From contig NZ_JAPNKC010000001.1 in the NCBI RefSeq assembly GCF_026626705.1, forward strand, positions 5,270,001 to 5,334,000: a stretch of 64,000 bases of DNA. The letters run 5' to 3'. This document shows positions 25,019 to 33,818 of this stretch, piece after piece. The translations under genes and the position numbers were made by a program. Every line of letters begins with the position of its first letter. Position 1 is the first letter of the stretch. The notes below the pieces were generated by a model. That model saw nothing but the letters and a program-made list of their open reading frames with translations, made no database searches and was not told the DNA's origin. The DNA comes from Pyxidicoccus sp. MSG2. GTDB taxonomy: Bacteria > Myxococcota > Myxococcia > Myxococcales > Myxococcaceae.

Positions 25019-27769
25019 ATGCACGTCGTCAAATCGAAACAATTTGTATCACTGTGGCTGCTCACACTCGTGGCGCTTGGCGCTGGCTGTGGTTCGGAGC
25101 AGGGCGGAGCGCAGCCGGAGCCCCATGCGCTCGGCGAAGCACGGCAGGAGGTCGTCGAGTGGACGGGCAGTTTCTCCCCGGGGCGCTGGAACCACACGGC
25201 CACGCGGCTCGCGGACGGGCGGGTGCTGGTGGCCGGAGGTGAGACGTCGACGAGCAATTACAGCTCGGCTCAGCTCTACAACCCGGCCACGGGCACCTGG
25301 ACGGCCACGGGCTCCATGAATGCCGCGCGGACCATGCACTGCGCCGTGCTGCTCGACGATGGCCGCGTCCTCGTCATGGGCGGCAACAGCAACGGCACCA
25401 CCAACCTGGCCAGCGCGGAGCTCTACAACCCGGCCACGGGCACCTGGACGCTGACCGGCTCGCTCTACCAGCGCCGCCGCTACCACGCGGCCGTGAAGCT
25501 GAACAACGGCAAGGTGCTCGTCGTGGGCGGCCTCTACAATGTCAACGACACCTACCTCGCGTCGGCGGAGCTTTATGACCCCGCCACGGGCACGTGGACC
25601 TTCCTGAGCCCGGGCCTGTCCGCCACGCGGATGGGCGCCTCGGCCATTCTGCTGCCGGATGGCCGGGTGGCGGTGCTGGGCGGTCAGGCCTACTCCGGCA
25701 CCACGGACGTCTCCACCCAGGTGGAGTTGTTCAATCCCGCGACGAACACCTTCAGCTCGGGAGGCTCGCTCAACCAGAGGCGCTACGAGGCGGGCTTCGT
25801 GGGGCTTCCCGACGGACGCATCCTCGGAGCGGGCGGCTGGGGCTATCTGAGCTCCGCGGAAATCTACAACCCGGCAACGCAGACCTCCCAACCCATCAAC
25901 CCGATGGCGCAGGTCCGCGATTCCCCGGCGCTGGTCGCCCTCGACTCCACGCGCATCCTCGCGGTGAGTGGCAGCTTCAGCGGTAGCCCTCCCTACAGAA
26001 CGCCCTCCATCGAGGCCTACGACACCACCACCGGCACCTGGAGCACCTTCGGCTCGCTGCACACCGCGCGCAGCGGGCACACCGCCACGCTGCTGACCGG
26101 CACGCCGCTGCGGGTCCTCGTGGCCGGAGGCTCCACCGACAGCACGGACCTGAACAGGGCCGAGGTCATCAAGGACGGGCCGGACACGACGCCTCCCACG
26201 TGCACGATGCTGTCCCCCTCCGCCGGGAACACCCTCAAGCAGACCTACACCCTGGCCGTCAGCGCGTCCGACAACGTGGACGTCACCTCGGTGCAGCTCT
26301 ACGTGGACGGCGCCCTCCTCGGCACCGCCGCCCGCCCCTATCCCCTCTCGGACCCGAACTTCTACTCGCTCTCCTGGAACACCACGTCGGTGGCCAATGG
26401 CGCCCACACGGTGTCGGCCACCGCCCGGGATGCCGCGGGCTACGTCACGTCCACCGGCAGCGTGAGCTTCACCGTGGACAACGACCTCACGCCGCCCACC
26501 GTCAGCTTCACCTCGCCCACGGCGGGGACCGTGCTGAGCCTGACGGCCACCCTGACGGCGACCGCGTCCGACAACGTGGGCCTGGCCCGCGTCGAGTTCT
26601 ACCAGGGCACCACGCTGCTGGGCTCCGACGCATACGCTCCCTACAGCTTGAGCTGGGACACGACGCTGGTGGCCAATGGCGCGTACACGCTCACCGCGAA
26701 GGCCGTCGACACCACGGGCAACGTGACGCAGTCCTCCAGCGTGGCCGTCACGGTGGCCAATGAGACGGTGCCCCCCACCGTCGCGATCACCGCTCCCGCC
26801 CCGGGCGCCGTGCTGCTCGGCACTGTCACCCTGACGGCGGATGCCACGGACAACGTGGGCGTCACCCGCGTGGAGCTCTACCGGGGCAGCACGCTCATCG
26901 CGACGGACTACACCGCGCCGTACAGCGTGACGTGGGACACGCGCACCGTGGCCAATGGCGCGTACGCGCTCACCGCGAAGGCCTACGACGCGGCCCGCAA
27001 CACCACCACCTCCGCGGCCGTCAACGTCACCCTGAACAACGACCTCACGCCGCCCACCACCAGCGTCACCGCACCCTCGGCGGGGGCCTCGTTGAGCGGC
27101 AGCGTCACCGTGTCCGCGAGCGCGTCCGACAACGTGGCGGTGGCCCGTGTGGAGCTCTACCGGGACACCACGCTTCTGGGCTCGGTGGGCACCGCGCCGT
27201 ACAGCGTGACGTGGGACACCACCAGCGTCGCCAACGGGAGCTACACGCTGACGAGCAAGGCCATCGACACCTCGGGCAATACCACCACCTCCGCGGGCAT
27301 CGCCGTGACGGTGGACAATGACTTCGTCGTCAACGGGGGCTTCGAGGGCTCCTCCAGCCCGTGGACGCTGACCGGCCAGGCCTTCTGGCGGAACGGCGGC
27401 TCCTCGCCGCACGGCGGCTCCGGCAACCTGGAGCTGGGCCCCCTCAGTGCTGGCAGCAGTGGCTCCGCCGAGCAGTCCTTCACCCTCCCGGCCGGAAGGG
27501 CGGCGACGCTGTCCTTCTGGCTGTACATCACCAGCGGCGAGAGTTCCCTCCCCATCGACAGTCTCGCCGTGGAGATCGTGAGCAGCTCGGGCGCGCTCAC
27601 GAAGCTGCAGGGCTTCTCCAACCTCCAGAAGGGAACCGGCTACGTGCAGTATTCCTACAGCCTGGCCTCGTACGCGGGACAGACGGTGCGGCTGCGCTTC
27701 CGCGCCACCAAGAGTGGCTGGTCCTCACTCATCACCGTGTTCCGGGTGGATGACGTGTCGGTGAAGTAG
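25019..27769 (+). CDS. Kelch-repeat and Ig-domain lipoprotein, 916 aa
   Basis: The lipobox VALGAGC is followed by a kelch-type beta-propeller (residues about 45-385). Its blades read HTATRLADGRVLVAGG, ASAELYNPATGTWT and MHCAVLLDDGRVLVMGG. Four Ig-like domains of about 90 residues follow, each with TPPTxxxTxPxAGxxL...SASDNV...VELYRDTTLLG...VANGxYTLTAKA. The last 150 residues (NGGFEGSSSPWTLTGQ, LRFRATKSGW) form a carbohydrate-binding-like sandwich. It is a surface adhesin-type protein, a common myxobacterial architecture. GGAG precedes the ATG. The upstream sigma-54-type promoter suggests developmental or motility-linked control. Confidence 0.9.
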   Translation: MHVVKSKQFVSLWLLTLVALGAGCGSEQGGAQPEPHALGEARQEVVEWTGSFSPGRWNHTATRLADGRVLVAGGETSTSNYSSAQLYNPATGTWTATGSMNAARTMHCAVLLDDGRVLVMGGNSNGTTNLASAELYNPATGTWTLTGSLYQRRRYHAAVKLNNGKVLVVGGLYNVNDTYLASAELYDPATGTWTFLSPGLSATRMGASAILLPDGRVAVLGGQAYSGTTDVSTQVELFNPATNTFSSGGSLNQRRYEAGFVGLPDGRILGAGGWGYLSSAEIYNPATQTSQPINPMAQVRDSPALVALDSTRILAVSGSFSGSPPYRTPSIEAYDTTTGTWSTFGSLHTARSGHTATLLTGTPLRVLVAGGSTDSTDLNRAEVIKDGPDTTPPTCTMLSPSAGNTLKQTYTLAVSASDNVDVTSVQLYVDGALLGTAARPYPLSDPNFYSLSWNTTSVANGAHTVSATARDAAGYVTSTGSVSFTVDNDLTPPTVSFTSPTAGTVLSLTATLTATASDNVGLARVEFYQGTTLLGSDAYAPYSLSWDTTLVANGAYTLTAKAVDTTGNVTQSSSVAVTVANETVPPTVAITAPAPGAVLLGTVTLTADATDNVGVTRVELYRGSTLIATDYTAPYSVTWDTRTVANGAYALTAKAYDAARNTTTSAAVNVTLNNDLTPPTTSVTAPSAGASLSGSVTVSASASDNVAVARVELYRDTTLLGSVGTAPYSVTWDTTSVANGSYTLTSKAIDTSGNTTTSAGIAVTVDNDFVVNGGFEGSSSPWTLTGQAFWRNGGSSPHGGSGNLELGPLSAGSSGSAEQSFTLPAGRAATLSFWLYITSGESSLPIDSLAVEIVSSSGALTKLQGFSNLQKGTGYVQYSYSLASYAGQTVRLRFRATKSGWSSLITVFRVDDVSVK

Positions 27770-27842
27770 CCCGCCTCGTGGACCCGGAGGCCCGGGTGCT
27801 GTCGCGCGTGGACGCGTACGCGGGCCGAGCCTGACCTGGTGA

Positions 27843-27861
27843 CCGGGTTCATGAAACCCGG
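27843..27861. terminator. Short hairpin between convergent units
   Basis: CCGGGTT and AACCCGG pair around the loop CATGA, 73 bases after the kelch lipoprotein stop. The stem is modest. Confidence 0.4.
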
Positions 27862-27863
27862 CA

Positions 27864-27965
27864 CTACCACCCCCAGGTGAGCTTCAGCTCCACGTTGCCC
27901 GAGCAACCGCGCAGGGGCTCACGTGGAACGCCGTTCTTCTCCGCTCGCGCTGCGAGACAGCGCAC
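27864..27965 (-). pseudogene. Possible C-terminal remnant
   Basis: The minus strand reads EKNGVPREPLRGCSGNVELK then LTWGW and stops, which resembles the tail of an outer-membrane or AgmX-like protein. There is no start signal, and the 27770-27977 gap holds nothing else. Confidence 0.25.
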
Positions 27966-27977
27966 TCCCGTCCTTCG

Positions 27978-28268
27978 CTAGCCTTCGCCGCCGCAAGGCG
28001 TCCGTTGCGATACGGCTGCGTATGGTGTCCTTGGACCTATTATGAACACCCTGAAACCACAGCGGCAGACTTCTCGCCCCACCTCGGCCGTGTAGGTCGC
28101 ATCGCTGTAATAGACATTGGTGTAGGCGTACGTGCAGAACTGAGGCGGCGGCACCGCCTGTGCGGTCACGGGAAGCGGCTCCTCCACATCCGCCTCCGGG
28201 CCTTCCACCCCGCCGCATCCCATCAACAACCCCGCCGTCAGCAATCCGCCGATGAGTGTCGCGCGCAT
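27978..28268 (-). CDS. Small lipoprotein, 96 aa
   Basis: GGAGGG lies just before the ATG. MRATLIGGLLTAGLLMGCGG is a classical lipoprotein signal, almost a twin of that at 18611-18856. The mature part has four Cys (FCTYAYTNVYYS, EVCRCGFRVF, TPCGG), suggesting two disulfides. The function is unknown. Confidence 0.85.
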   Translation of the reverse strand: MRATLIGGLLTAGLLMGCGGVEGPEADVEEPLPVTAQAVPPPQFCTYAYTNVYYSDATYTAEVGREVCRCGFRVFIIGPRTPYAAVSQRTPCGGEG

Positions 28269-28661
28269 TCACCCTCCAACAGAAAATCAGGTCTGGTTTG
28301 TACGACTGAACAACCTATCACACGCTACCCCAGGAGCCTGCCTGTCATTCCCCTCAGCCGCGGCTATTGCGGAGGTCGTCGCCGCAAATGCAGCTACCGG
28401 GCTCCGTGGGAAAGACATGACAACAGACGCTTGTTCTTCCTTTCGCACTCCTCGGCGCTGGGTGCTGCGTCGTGATGCAATGCCAGCGTAGTGAGGCAGG
28501 TCCGTCCCTCCAATACGGAAAAACCGCAGGTCGTGGTGAGTCAAAAGCAGAAGGCCCCGGCGCGGGAAGCACCGGGGCCTTCGGGTCAGTCCTTACATCA
28601 TCGTGACGAGAACCCACTTCCTGGACGACGGAGGTTCAGCCCCGCGAGTTCCGGCCCGACC
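28269..28661. other. Intergenic region
   Basis: About 390 bases with no convincing gene. It contains the promoter side of the small lipoprotein and, at its right end, the terminator of the 1336-residue gene. Confidence 0.5.
28551..28581 (-). terminator. Terminator of the 1336-aa gene
   Basis: AAGGCCCCGG and CCGGGGCCTT form a perfect 10-bp stem. On the minus strand it is followed by CTGCTTTTG, so it is oriented to end the large minus-strand gene. Confidence 0.75.
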
Positions 28662-31600
28662 TCACGGTCGCACGGTGATCCGGAACCCGGTCCGAGAGGC
28701 GGTCTGCCGCGGCGCGTAGGAGTCCACGCACGTCAGGTCGAACACCGTGGTCCCCTCCCTCGTCGGCACACCACTGAGCACGCCGGTGGCGGCGTCCATG
28801 CTCAGTCCCGGCGGCAGGGTGCCGATGACCGTCCACGTCCACGGGGTGTTGAACGCGGCCTCGCCGTCGCGGGCGACGCGGGCCTGGTATTTCTGGCCGA
28901 GCTTGCCGTCCGGAAGCTGCTGCGACGGGATGGACGGCCCGTCGCTGAACGCCGCCGCAGCGGTCATCGCGCCGGAGGTGAGGCCGACGAGCAGGTCGAT
29001 GCCGCCGACCGCCCAGGCGCGTTCCGGGCCATAGGTGCCCGGTTTCTTGGCGCCGAAGCGGACCGCCTGGAGCAGGCCAGGCACCGCCGCCAGGCCCGCC
29101 TGCGCCTTGGCGTAGTCGTTGGGCAGGCCGCCGCTGGCGGTGAAGCCAATCTGGCCGGCGGCCGCGGTGACCGCGAGGACCGGGCCCCAGGTGACATCGT
29201 CGAGGTTCTTCAGCGCCGGCACCTTCACCTGGTTGAACAGGTACAGGTACACCACGGCCCACGACAGGATGGCATTGGCCGCCGCGAACGCGAACGCGCC
29301 GGTGGCGTGTTCGTTGTCCCAGTCCTTGCCACTGACCGGCGGGCAGGCGGCGATCATTCCCGCGCTGGCGACCAGGAAGGCGTTCGAGCCTCCGACAAAG
29401 GCGGCGGTGTCGAAGCCAGGTATATGGCTGTCCGGTAGGACCGGGATGACGTCCGCCGCGGCGTTGGTGAACGCGCCCGCCATCCCCATGACGCCGCAGA
29501 CGCCCTTCACGATCTTCATGTTCTTGATGAAGACCGGGTCGGCGAACAGGGCCGCCCTGGCCTCCGGGTCGTGGTCGGCGTCGCGCCCGCTCCACATCGG
29601 TGCGGGCAGCGTCGGGAACGTGCCGCCGGGGAACGGGCTGCTCTTCACGCCATGGACGAGCTTGTAGGCGGTGGTGGTCAGGAACGCGCCAATCAGGCTG
29701 ATGAGGCCGCCGAGCGTCATGTCATCGCGGTCCGGCACGCCGCTCTGCTCGTGAATCCACGAGTACAGGCTGTTGACCGGCCCCAGTGGCAGCGGGAGGT
29801 CCAGCACCGCCTTCAGGCCGTCCGCCACGTCGGTGAGCAGCCCCACCGCCGCCTGCAGCACGTGGTCCACGGCCTTCAGGGCGGCGACGATGAGCTGCTC
29901 GAGGATGTCAATCAGCGCGACCATGCTCGCCTTCGCCGCCGCGGCCGGGTCCGCCGGGTTGGTGATTTGCGTCAGCAGGATGTTGAGATCGCCAAGCACC
30001 GTCTGGAACTCGTGGCTCAGGTCGGTCTCGCCGAGCCGCGCCAGGAACGTCGTCCACGCGGCATCTATCTTCGGGTCGATGGCCCCTGCGGTCGCGTTCG
30101 GGGTCAGGGTGGCGAGCATCCGGGGACTGACGGTCTGGTCGAGCAGCCAGGTCCCCTGCGGGTTGCTGTGCAGCTCCTCGGGAGAGATGACGGTCTTCGT
30201 CTCCTTGTTCGTCACGGCCGGCAGCACGTTCGCCGCGTTTCCCACCGGCTGCCCGAGGTACTGCGCCTTGATGGCCTCGAAGTAGGCGTGGGTGGCGGCT
30301 TCCTGCTTCTCGAACCAGCCGTGCAGCCGCCCGCCGTAGTGCGAGAACGTCGACGAGGCAAACGCGGCCATCTCGTGCAACCCGGACTCCAGCGCCTTCT
30401 TCGTCTCCCAGATGTCCTTGAACGAGAACAGCGCGGTCAGCCAGTCGACCATCTTCTGCACGGCCGTGACGACCAGGCTCACCACGGCCTCGACGGCCCG
30501 CACGGCGGTCTCGACGGTGTCGATGATCATGCCGACGAGCTCGACGAAGGCCTCGCCAATCTTGATGAACACGGTGGTGACCGTGTCGACGATGACCTTC
30601 GCCACCTCGATGACGCCGTTCTTGATGCCCTCCCAGACGTCGCCGACCCAGTTGGCGAAGTCGTCCCAGATTCCCTGGTACCGGGGGTGGGCGCGCATCG
30701 CGGCGCGGTGCGCCTCGGCCTCCTCGGCGGTGGTGAACTCGTGGTAGGCGATGGCGCCGACGGCCGCCGCGGGCGACAGGTCCGGCCCGATGGCGAAGCC
30801 GTGGATGGCCGGCGCGCGCCCGGCTCCGGTGTGCAGCGCGGATTTCATGGGCTGGCCGGCGGCCTGGCGGAAGACATTGCCGGTGCTGGCCACGACCTGC
30901 TTGCAGCCGTCGAGCTGGGTGCCGGGCTTCACGACAGGCTGCTTGTCGGAGGTCTTGGCGGCCAGCAGCGCCGGACCGCTGAACAGCCCGTCCTGAGAGG
31001 GCAGCGGCGAGTTGCCAGCGAGGTATTCGTGGACGGCCGCGGCCGGCTGCACGACTGCGCCGTTCTCCAGTCCCGCGGCGTCCACGTGCAGGGTGGCCGG
31101 AAGCAGGCCGTCGGCGGGAGTGGCGATGGTGACCTTCCCCAGGCCGTTGGTCGGCACCTCGACGATGTGCCCGGGCCCGACCAGGTACGAGGCACCGTCG
31201 ACCTGGATCTCCACCAGCGTCTCGGCGCTGATCTGCACCGGCCGCCACGCCATCGGGTTGCCACGCCGGTCCCGCAGGGTGACGGAGCTGACGTAGTGGT
31301 TCACCAGGTGCGGGCCGCCGGTGGCGGTCAGCCGGATCTTGTCGCGAGACCAGCGGATCGACGTGACGTCCTGGGTGTGGACCGCGTACTTGTCCGCCGG
31401 CGAGGCGACGCCGGAGAGCTTCACCAACTGGCTGGGCAGGTAGTCCGGGTAGGGGTCGAGGGCGAACGAGACGACGTCGGGCACCAGCCCGACCCAGGTC
31501 GGCACGGTCGCCGGCGCGGCGGTCGTGTGTTCGGCATGCGCGTGCTCCGCGCCGCCAGGCGGCGGGGGAGTGTTCGTCGACCGCGACCACACCGGAACGC

Positions 31601-32672
31601 CTCCCTCGTCCCAGCTCACCTGGTGCAGCACCTTGAGCCGGCCGGTCGTCTTCTCACCATTCGGCAGCGTGTCCGGCCCTATCCCGTACACATGCATCAG
31701 ACCATTGACGTCGATCCACGACTTCGCGGTGAGCACGCCCAGGCCCTCGGTGTAGCGGTACTTCCCGTCGGGCGCCCCCTCGGCCATGTTCCAACTGACC
31801 AGCTGACCGGCCGTGTCGAGGTACACCACGCCGATGTCGGGCATGTCGTAGGAGCGGTAGACACCCACGATCTCCCGCGCGTCCGAGGCAATCGCGCGGG
31901 TCTGCACCACGTCGTTCCCGGCGTGCCGAACCAGCCTGTTCCCGATCCGCCAGTACGCGATTCCATAGTACGGCAGATGCGCCACGTTCCGCGTCGAGGA
32001 GACCGTCCCGCCGACGAGCTGGTCGAGCGTGCCCGGGTTCGCCGCGACGTAGAATGTGGAGAACCGGTACTGCTGGTTCATCACCGCGTCCAGCTTGAGG
32101 ACCGAGCCGTTGCCTGCGTCGATGGCGGTGACGTACGGATTCGTCCCGTCGTAGTACACGAACATGTTCCGGACCCCGGAGACCCCGGAGCCGTCCACCG
32201 AGCGGACCGCTCGCGGCACGTCCGTCCACGTGCAGAGGACGTCCCCCTTGTCGTCTGTGGAGGACAACCTCAGTGCCTGGGGGCCGTTGCCGTTCCCGCC
32301 GTTGTAGATGGCCCAGAGGGTGAAGTCCTGCGGATGCACCACCACGATGACTTCAGTGGCCCGCACCGCCGCGGCCTTCTCGCCGAGCACGGGGAGCTGC
32401 CGCCACCCGGTCTCGGACCCGGCGCGCTCCAGGTAGGTCAGATGCCCTTCGGTGTCGACGATGAGCGCCTCCTCCTTGCCGCCCCGGAACGGGTTGGCGA
32501 ACAGCGCGACGGTCCCGTGGCCGTCCTTGATGGACAGCTCGTCGGCGGCCACGGCGTCCTGCATCAGCAGGCACGACACGGTGGCGGAGCCCGGCCGGCC
32601 GAGGTCGGCGTCGTCTGGGACCGGAATGGCATTCGCCCGGAGGACGGAGGAGTAGGCACGCGTAACGCTCAT
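28662..32672 (-). CDS. Very large hypothetical protein with helical core and Ig-like end, 1336 aa
   Basis: The start is ATG at 32672 (MSVTRAYSSVLRANAIPVPD). Residues about 40-420 have WD/propeller-like strands (FVYYDGTNPYVTAIDAGNGS, SWNMAEGAPDGKYRYTEGLG). Residues about 690-810 are long amphipathic, transmembrane-like helices (WDDFANWVGDVWEGIKNGVI, IDTVETAVRAVEAVVSLVV), and more helices continue to about 1200. The C-terminal 90 residues are a putative Ig domain of the He_PIG type (LPPGLSMDAATGVLSGVPTR). There is no secretion signal. Similar modular proteins occur in actinomycetes, so transfer is possible. It is divergent from the peptide operon starting at 33034, with 361 bases between. The role is unknown; a pore-forming or toxin-like function is only a guess. 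Confidence 0.75.
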   Translation of the reverse strand: MSVTRAYSSVLRANAIPVPDDADLGRPGSATVSCLLMQDAVAADELSIKDGHGTVALFANPFRGGKEEALIVDTEGHLTYLERAGSETGWRQLPVLGEKAAAVRATEVIVVVHPQDFTLWAIYNGGNGNGPQALRLSSTDDKGDVLCTWTDVPRAVRSVDGSGVSGVRNMFVYYDGTNPYVTAIDAGNGSVLKLDAVMNQQYRFSTFYVAANPGTLDQLVGGTVSSTRNVAHLPYYGIAYWRIGNRLVRHAGNDVVQTRAIASDAREIVGVYRSYDMPDIGVVYLDTAGQLVSWNMAEGAPDGKYRYTEGLGVLTAKSWIDVNGLMHVYGIGPDTLPNGEKTTGRLKVLHQVSWDEGGVPVWSRSTNTPPPPGGAEHAHAEHTTAAPATVPTWVGLVPDVVSFALDPYPDYLPSQLVKLSGVASPADKYAVHTQDVTSIRWSRDKIRLTATGGPHLVNHYVSSVTLRDRRGNPMAWRPVQISAETLVEIQVDGASYLVGPGHIVEVPTNGLGKVTIATPADGLLPATLHVDAAGLENGAVVQPAAAVHEYLAGNSPLPSQDGLFSGPALLAAKTSDKQPVVKPGTQLDGCKQVVASTGNVFRQAAGQPMKSALHTGAGRAPAIHGFAIGPDLSPAAAVGAIAYHEFTTAEEAEAHRAAMRAHPRYQGIWDDFANWVGDVWEGIKNGVIEVAKVIVDTVTTVFIKIGEAFVELVGMIIDTVETAVRAVEAVVSLVVTAVQKMVDWLTALFSFKDIWETKKALESGLHEMAAFASSTFSHYGGRLHGWFEKQEAATHAYFEAIKAQYLGQPVGNAANVLPAVTNKETKTVISPEELHSNPQGTWLLDQTVSPRMLATLTPNATAGAIDPKIDAAWTTFLARLGETDLSHEFQTVLGDLNILLTQITNPADPAAAAKASMVALIDILEQLIVAALKAVDHVLQAAVGLLTDVADGLKAVLDLPLPLGPVNSLYSWIHEQSGVPDRDDMTLGGLISLIGAFLTTTAYKLVHGVKSSPFPGGTFPTLPAPMWSGRDADHDPEARAALFADPVFIKNMKIVKGVCGVMGMAGAFTNAAADVIPVLPDSHIPGFDTAAFVGGSNAFLVASAGMIAACPPVSGKDWDNEHATGAFAFAAANAILSWAVVYLYLFNQVKVPALKNLDDVTWGPVLAVTAAAGQIGFTASGGLPNDYAKAQAGLAAVPGLLQAVRFGAKKPGTYGPERAWAVGGIDLLVGLTSGAMTAAAAFSDGPSIPSQQLPDGKLGQKYQARVARDGEAAFNTPWTWTVIGTLPPGLSMDAATGVLSGVPTREGTTVFDLTCVDSYAPRQTASRTGFRITVRP

Positions 32673-33033
32673 GGTGAGACCGCCAGTCGAAGGTTGTGAG
32701 GGGGATGGCGGTCCAGAGAGCAACTGTCGTGCCCTGCCGCCACCTCGGAGTGACAGCCAGCGCGTGAGGGCCACTGGCTGTCCCTTCGCGTCTTTCCGAA
32801 ACGCTTCCGCGTCCAGCAGTCACGCCGGGCCAACGGTGCGTGAGCACGAAGACGGGCACGTTTTGAAGCCATGCGTCATGTCGCGCTGCGACGGTGAGTG
32901 TGAGTTGCATTGCGTCATTCTCAAACTCGCAGACTTCGTGACGGTCCCCTTCCATGCCCTTCGAGCCGAGAGGTAACCTTCGCACCGCGCCGAGGGAACG
33001 ATTCCCCTCGACGCAGAGCGAAAGGAAAACACC
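32673..33033. promoter_or_regulatory. Divergent control region of the large gene and peptide operon
   Basis: A 361-base region between oppositely transcribed genes. No clear consensus promoter could be assigned. A 32-codon Cys-containing frame (from 32878) lacks a ribosome site and is probably chance. Confidence 0.4.
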
Positions 33034-33189
33034 ATGAAGATCCTCAAGGCGTTGAGTGACCGCTTCCTGAAGTTGTTCCTGTCCGAAGTTCCCGCGGGTG
33101 CCTGTGTTCCGAACATCGGCGAGTGCTGTACGGCCAGGCGCATGTCCCACAGCTGCACGGGCCCCTGCGTCAAGTCCTCTGTCTGCTGA
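33034..33189 (+). CDS. Six-cysteine secreted-peptide precursor, 51 aa
   Basis: AAAGGA precedes the ATG. Residues 1-23 (MKILKALSDRFLKLFLSEVP then AGA) form an amphipathic leader ending A21-G22-A23, an AxA signal-peptidase-like site. Residues 24-51 hold all six Cys: 24, 31, 32, 41, 45 and 51 (spacing C-x6-CC-x8-C-x3-C-x5-C). Cleavage after A23 would give a 28-residue basic peptide with Cys at both ends and three possible disulfides, knottin-like in size. Downstream genes encode MauE, a MauD-like thioredoxin, an ABC exporter and an S26 peptidase, exactly what such a peptide would need. No lanthipeptide or radical-SAM enzyme is nearby, so disulfides are the expected modification. The bioactivity is unknown. 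Confidence 0.75.
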   Translation: MKILKALSDRFLKLFLSEVPAGACVPNIGECCTARRMSHSCTGPCVKSSVC

Positions 33190-33206
33190 TTTCTGACTCA
33201 TGACTC

Positions 33207-33237
33207 CGGCTGGATGTGAGCCATTCACATCCAGTCG
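33207..33237 (+). terminator. Attenuator-type hairpin after the peptide gene
   Basis: CTGGATGTGA and TCACATCCAG form a perfect stem around GCCAT, extended by three more pairs (one G-U) to 33207/33237. It sits between the peptide stop and the MauE start. Partial termination here would give more precursor than processing proteins, as in many bacteriocin operons. Confidence 0.7.
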
Positions 33238-33258
33238 TGGTCTTCGCGAGGACTTCCG

Positions 33259-33810
33259 TTGAACGCGGTCAATCTAGGCTGTCGACTGTTGCTGGCCACG
33301 GTGTTCGCGCTCGCCGCGTTCGGAAAGGCGCGCGGACGCAAACCTTTTGATGAATTCATCCACACGCTCGAGACCTTTGGCTTTCCGCGCGCCCTGGCGG
33401 GGGCGCCGCTGGCGGCCACGTTGATCCTGGCGGAAGCCGCCTCCGCGCTGTTGCTCGTGGTGGACGTGGCGGCGGGCTATGCGCTGGCGCTGGCGCTCCT
33501 GGTGGGCTTCACGCTGGGGCTCGCGTGGGTGATGCGCCGGGGAGAGGCGGTCGCGTGCCGGTGCTTCGGTGCCAGCAACGCCCCCGTCAGCGCGGCGCAC
33601 CTGGTACGCAATGGGCTGTTGCTGACAATCACTGTCGTCGGGGCGGTGAGCCACCAGGTCGCCTCGGGGGAGCTGGCGGTGGGGATGGGCGTCATCGCGG
33701 GGACGGTCGGAGTCCTGGCGGGGCTCTTCGTCACGCGCTGGGATGATCTGGTGTTCCTGCTTCGAGGACCGCAGCCGCTGGCCGCGTCTTCGCGAACCCG
33801 ACGAAACTGA
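33259..33810 (+). CDS. MauE/DoxX-like membrane protein
   Basis: TTG at 33259 has GAGG seven bases before it and gives 183 residues. Four to five membrane segments are visible (LLLATVFALAAFGKA, LILAEAASALLLVVDVAAGY, ALALLVGFTLGLAWVM, LLLTITVVGAV). CRCFG between segments matches the redox Cys motif of MauE. In methylotrophs MauE works with MauD to form the six disulfides of methylamine dehydrogenase small subunit in the periplasm. No methylamine dehydrogenase genes are present here, so the partner is likely the six-Cys peptide. The next gene begins eight bases downstream. Confidence 0.85.
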   Translation: MNAVNLGCRLLLATVFALAAFGKARGRKPFDEFIHTLETFGFPRALAGAPLAATLILAEAASALLLVVDVAAGYALALALLVGFTLGLAWVMRRGEAVACRCFGASNAPVSAAHLVRNGLLLTITVVGAVSHQVASGELAVGMGVIAGTVGVLAGLFVTRWDDLVFLLRGPQPLAASSRTRRN

Positions 33811-33818
33811 GGAAGCAG

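Noticed and set aside
25049-27412. Long open frame antisense to the kelch/Ig lipoprotein
   Set aside because: It mirrors codon bias of the real gene and has no start signal or recognisable domain; the same applies to other long antisense frames over 6371-7933, 29571-32699 and 38631-42875.
32773-32788. Second sigma-54-like site (TGGCTGTCCCTTCGCG) upstream of the peptide operon
   Set aside because: Only the GG and GC cores match and it is about 245 bases from the start codon.
32878-32976. 32-codon Cys-containing frame upstream of the peptide operon (second precursor?)
   Set aside because: No ribosome binding site, no leader-like start, and Cys placement unlike the peptide at 33034.
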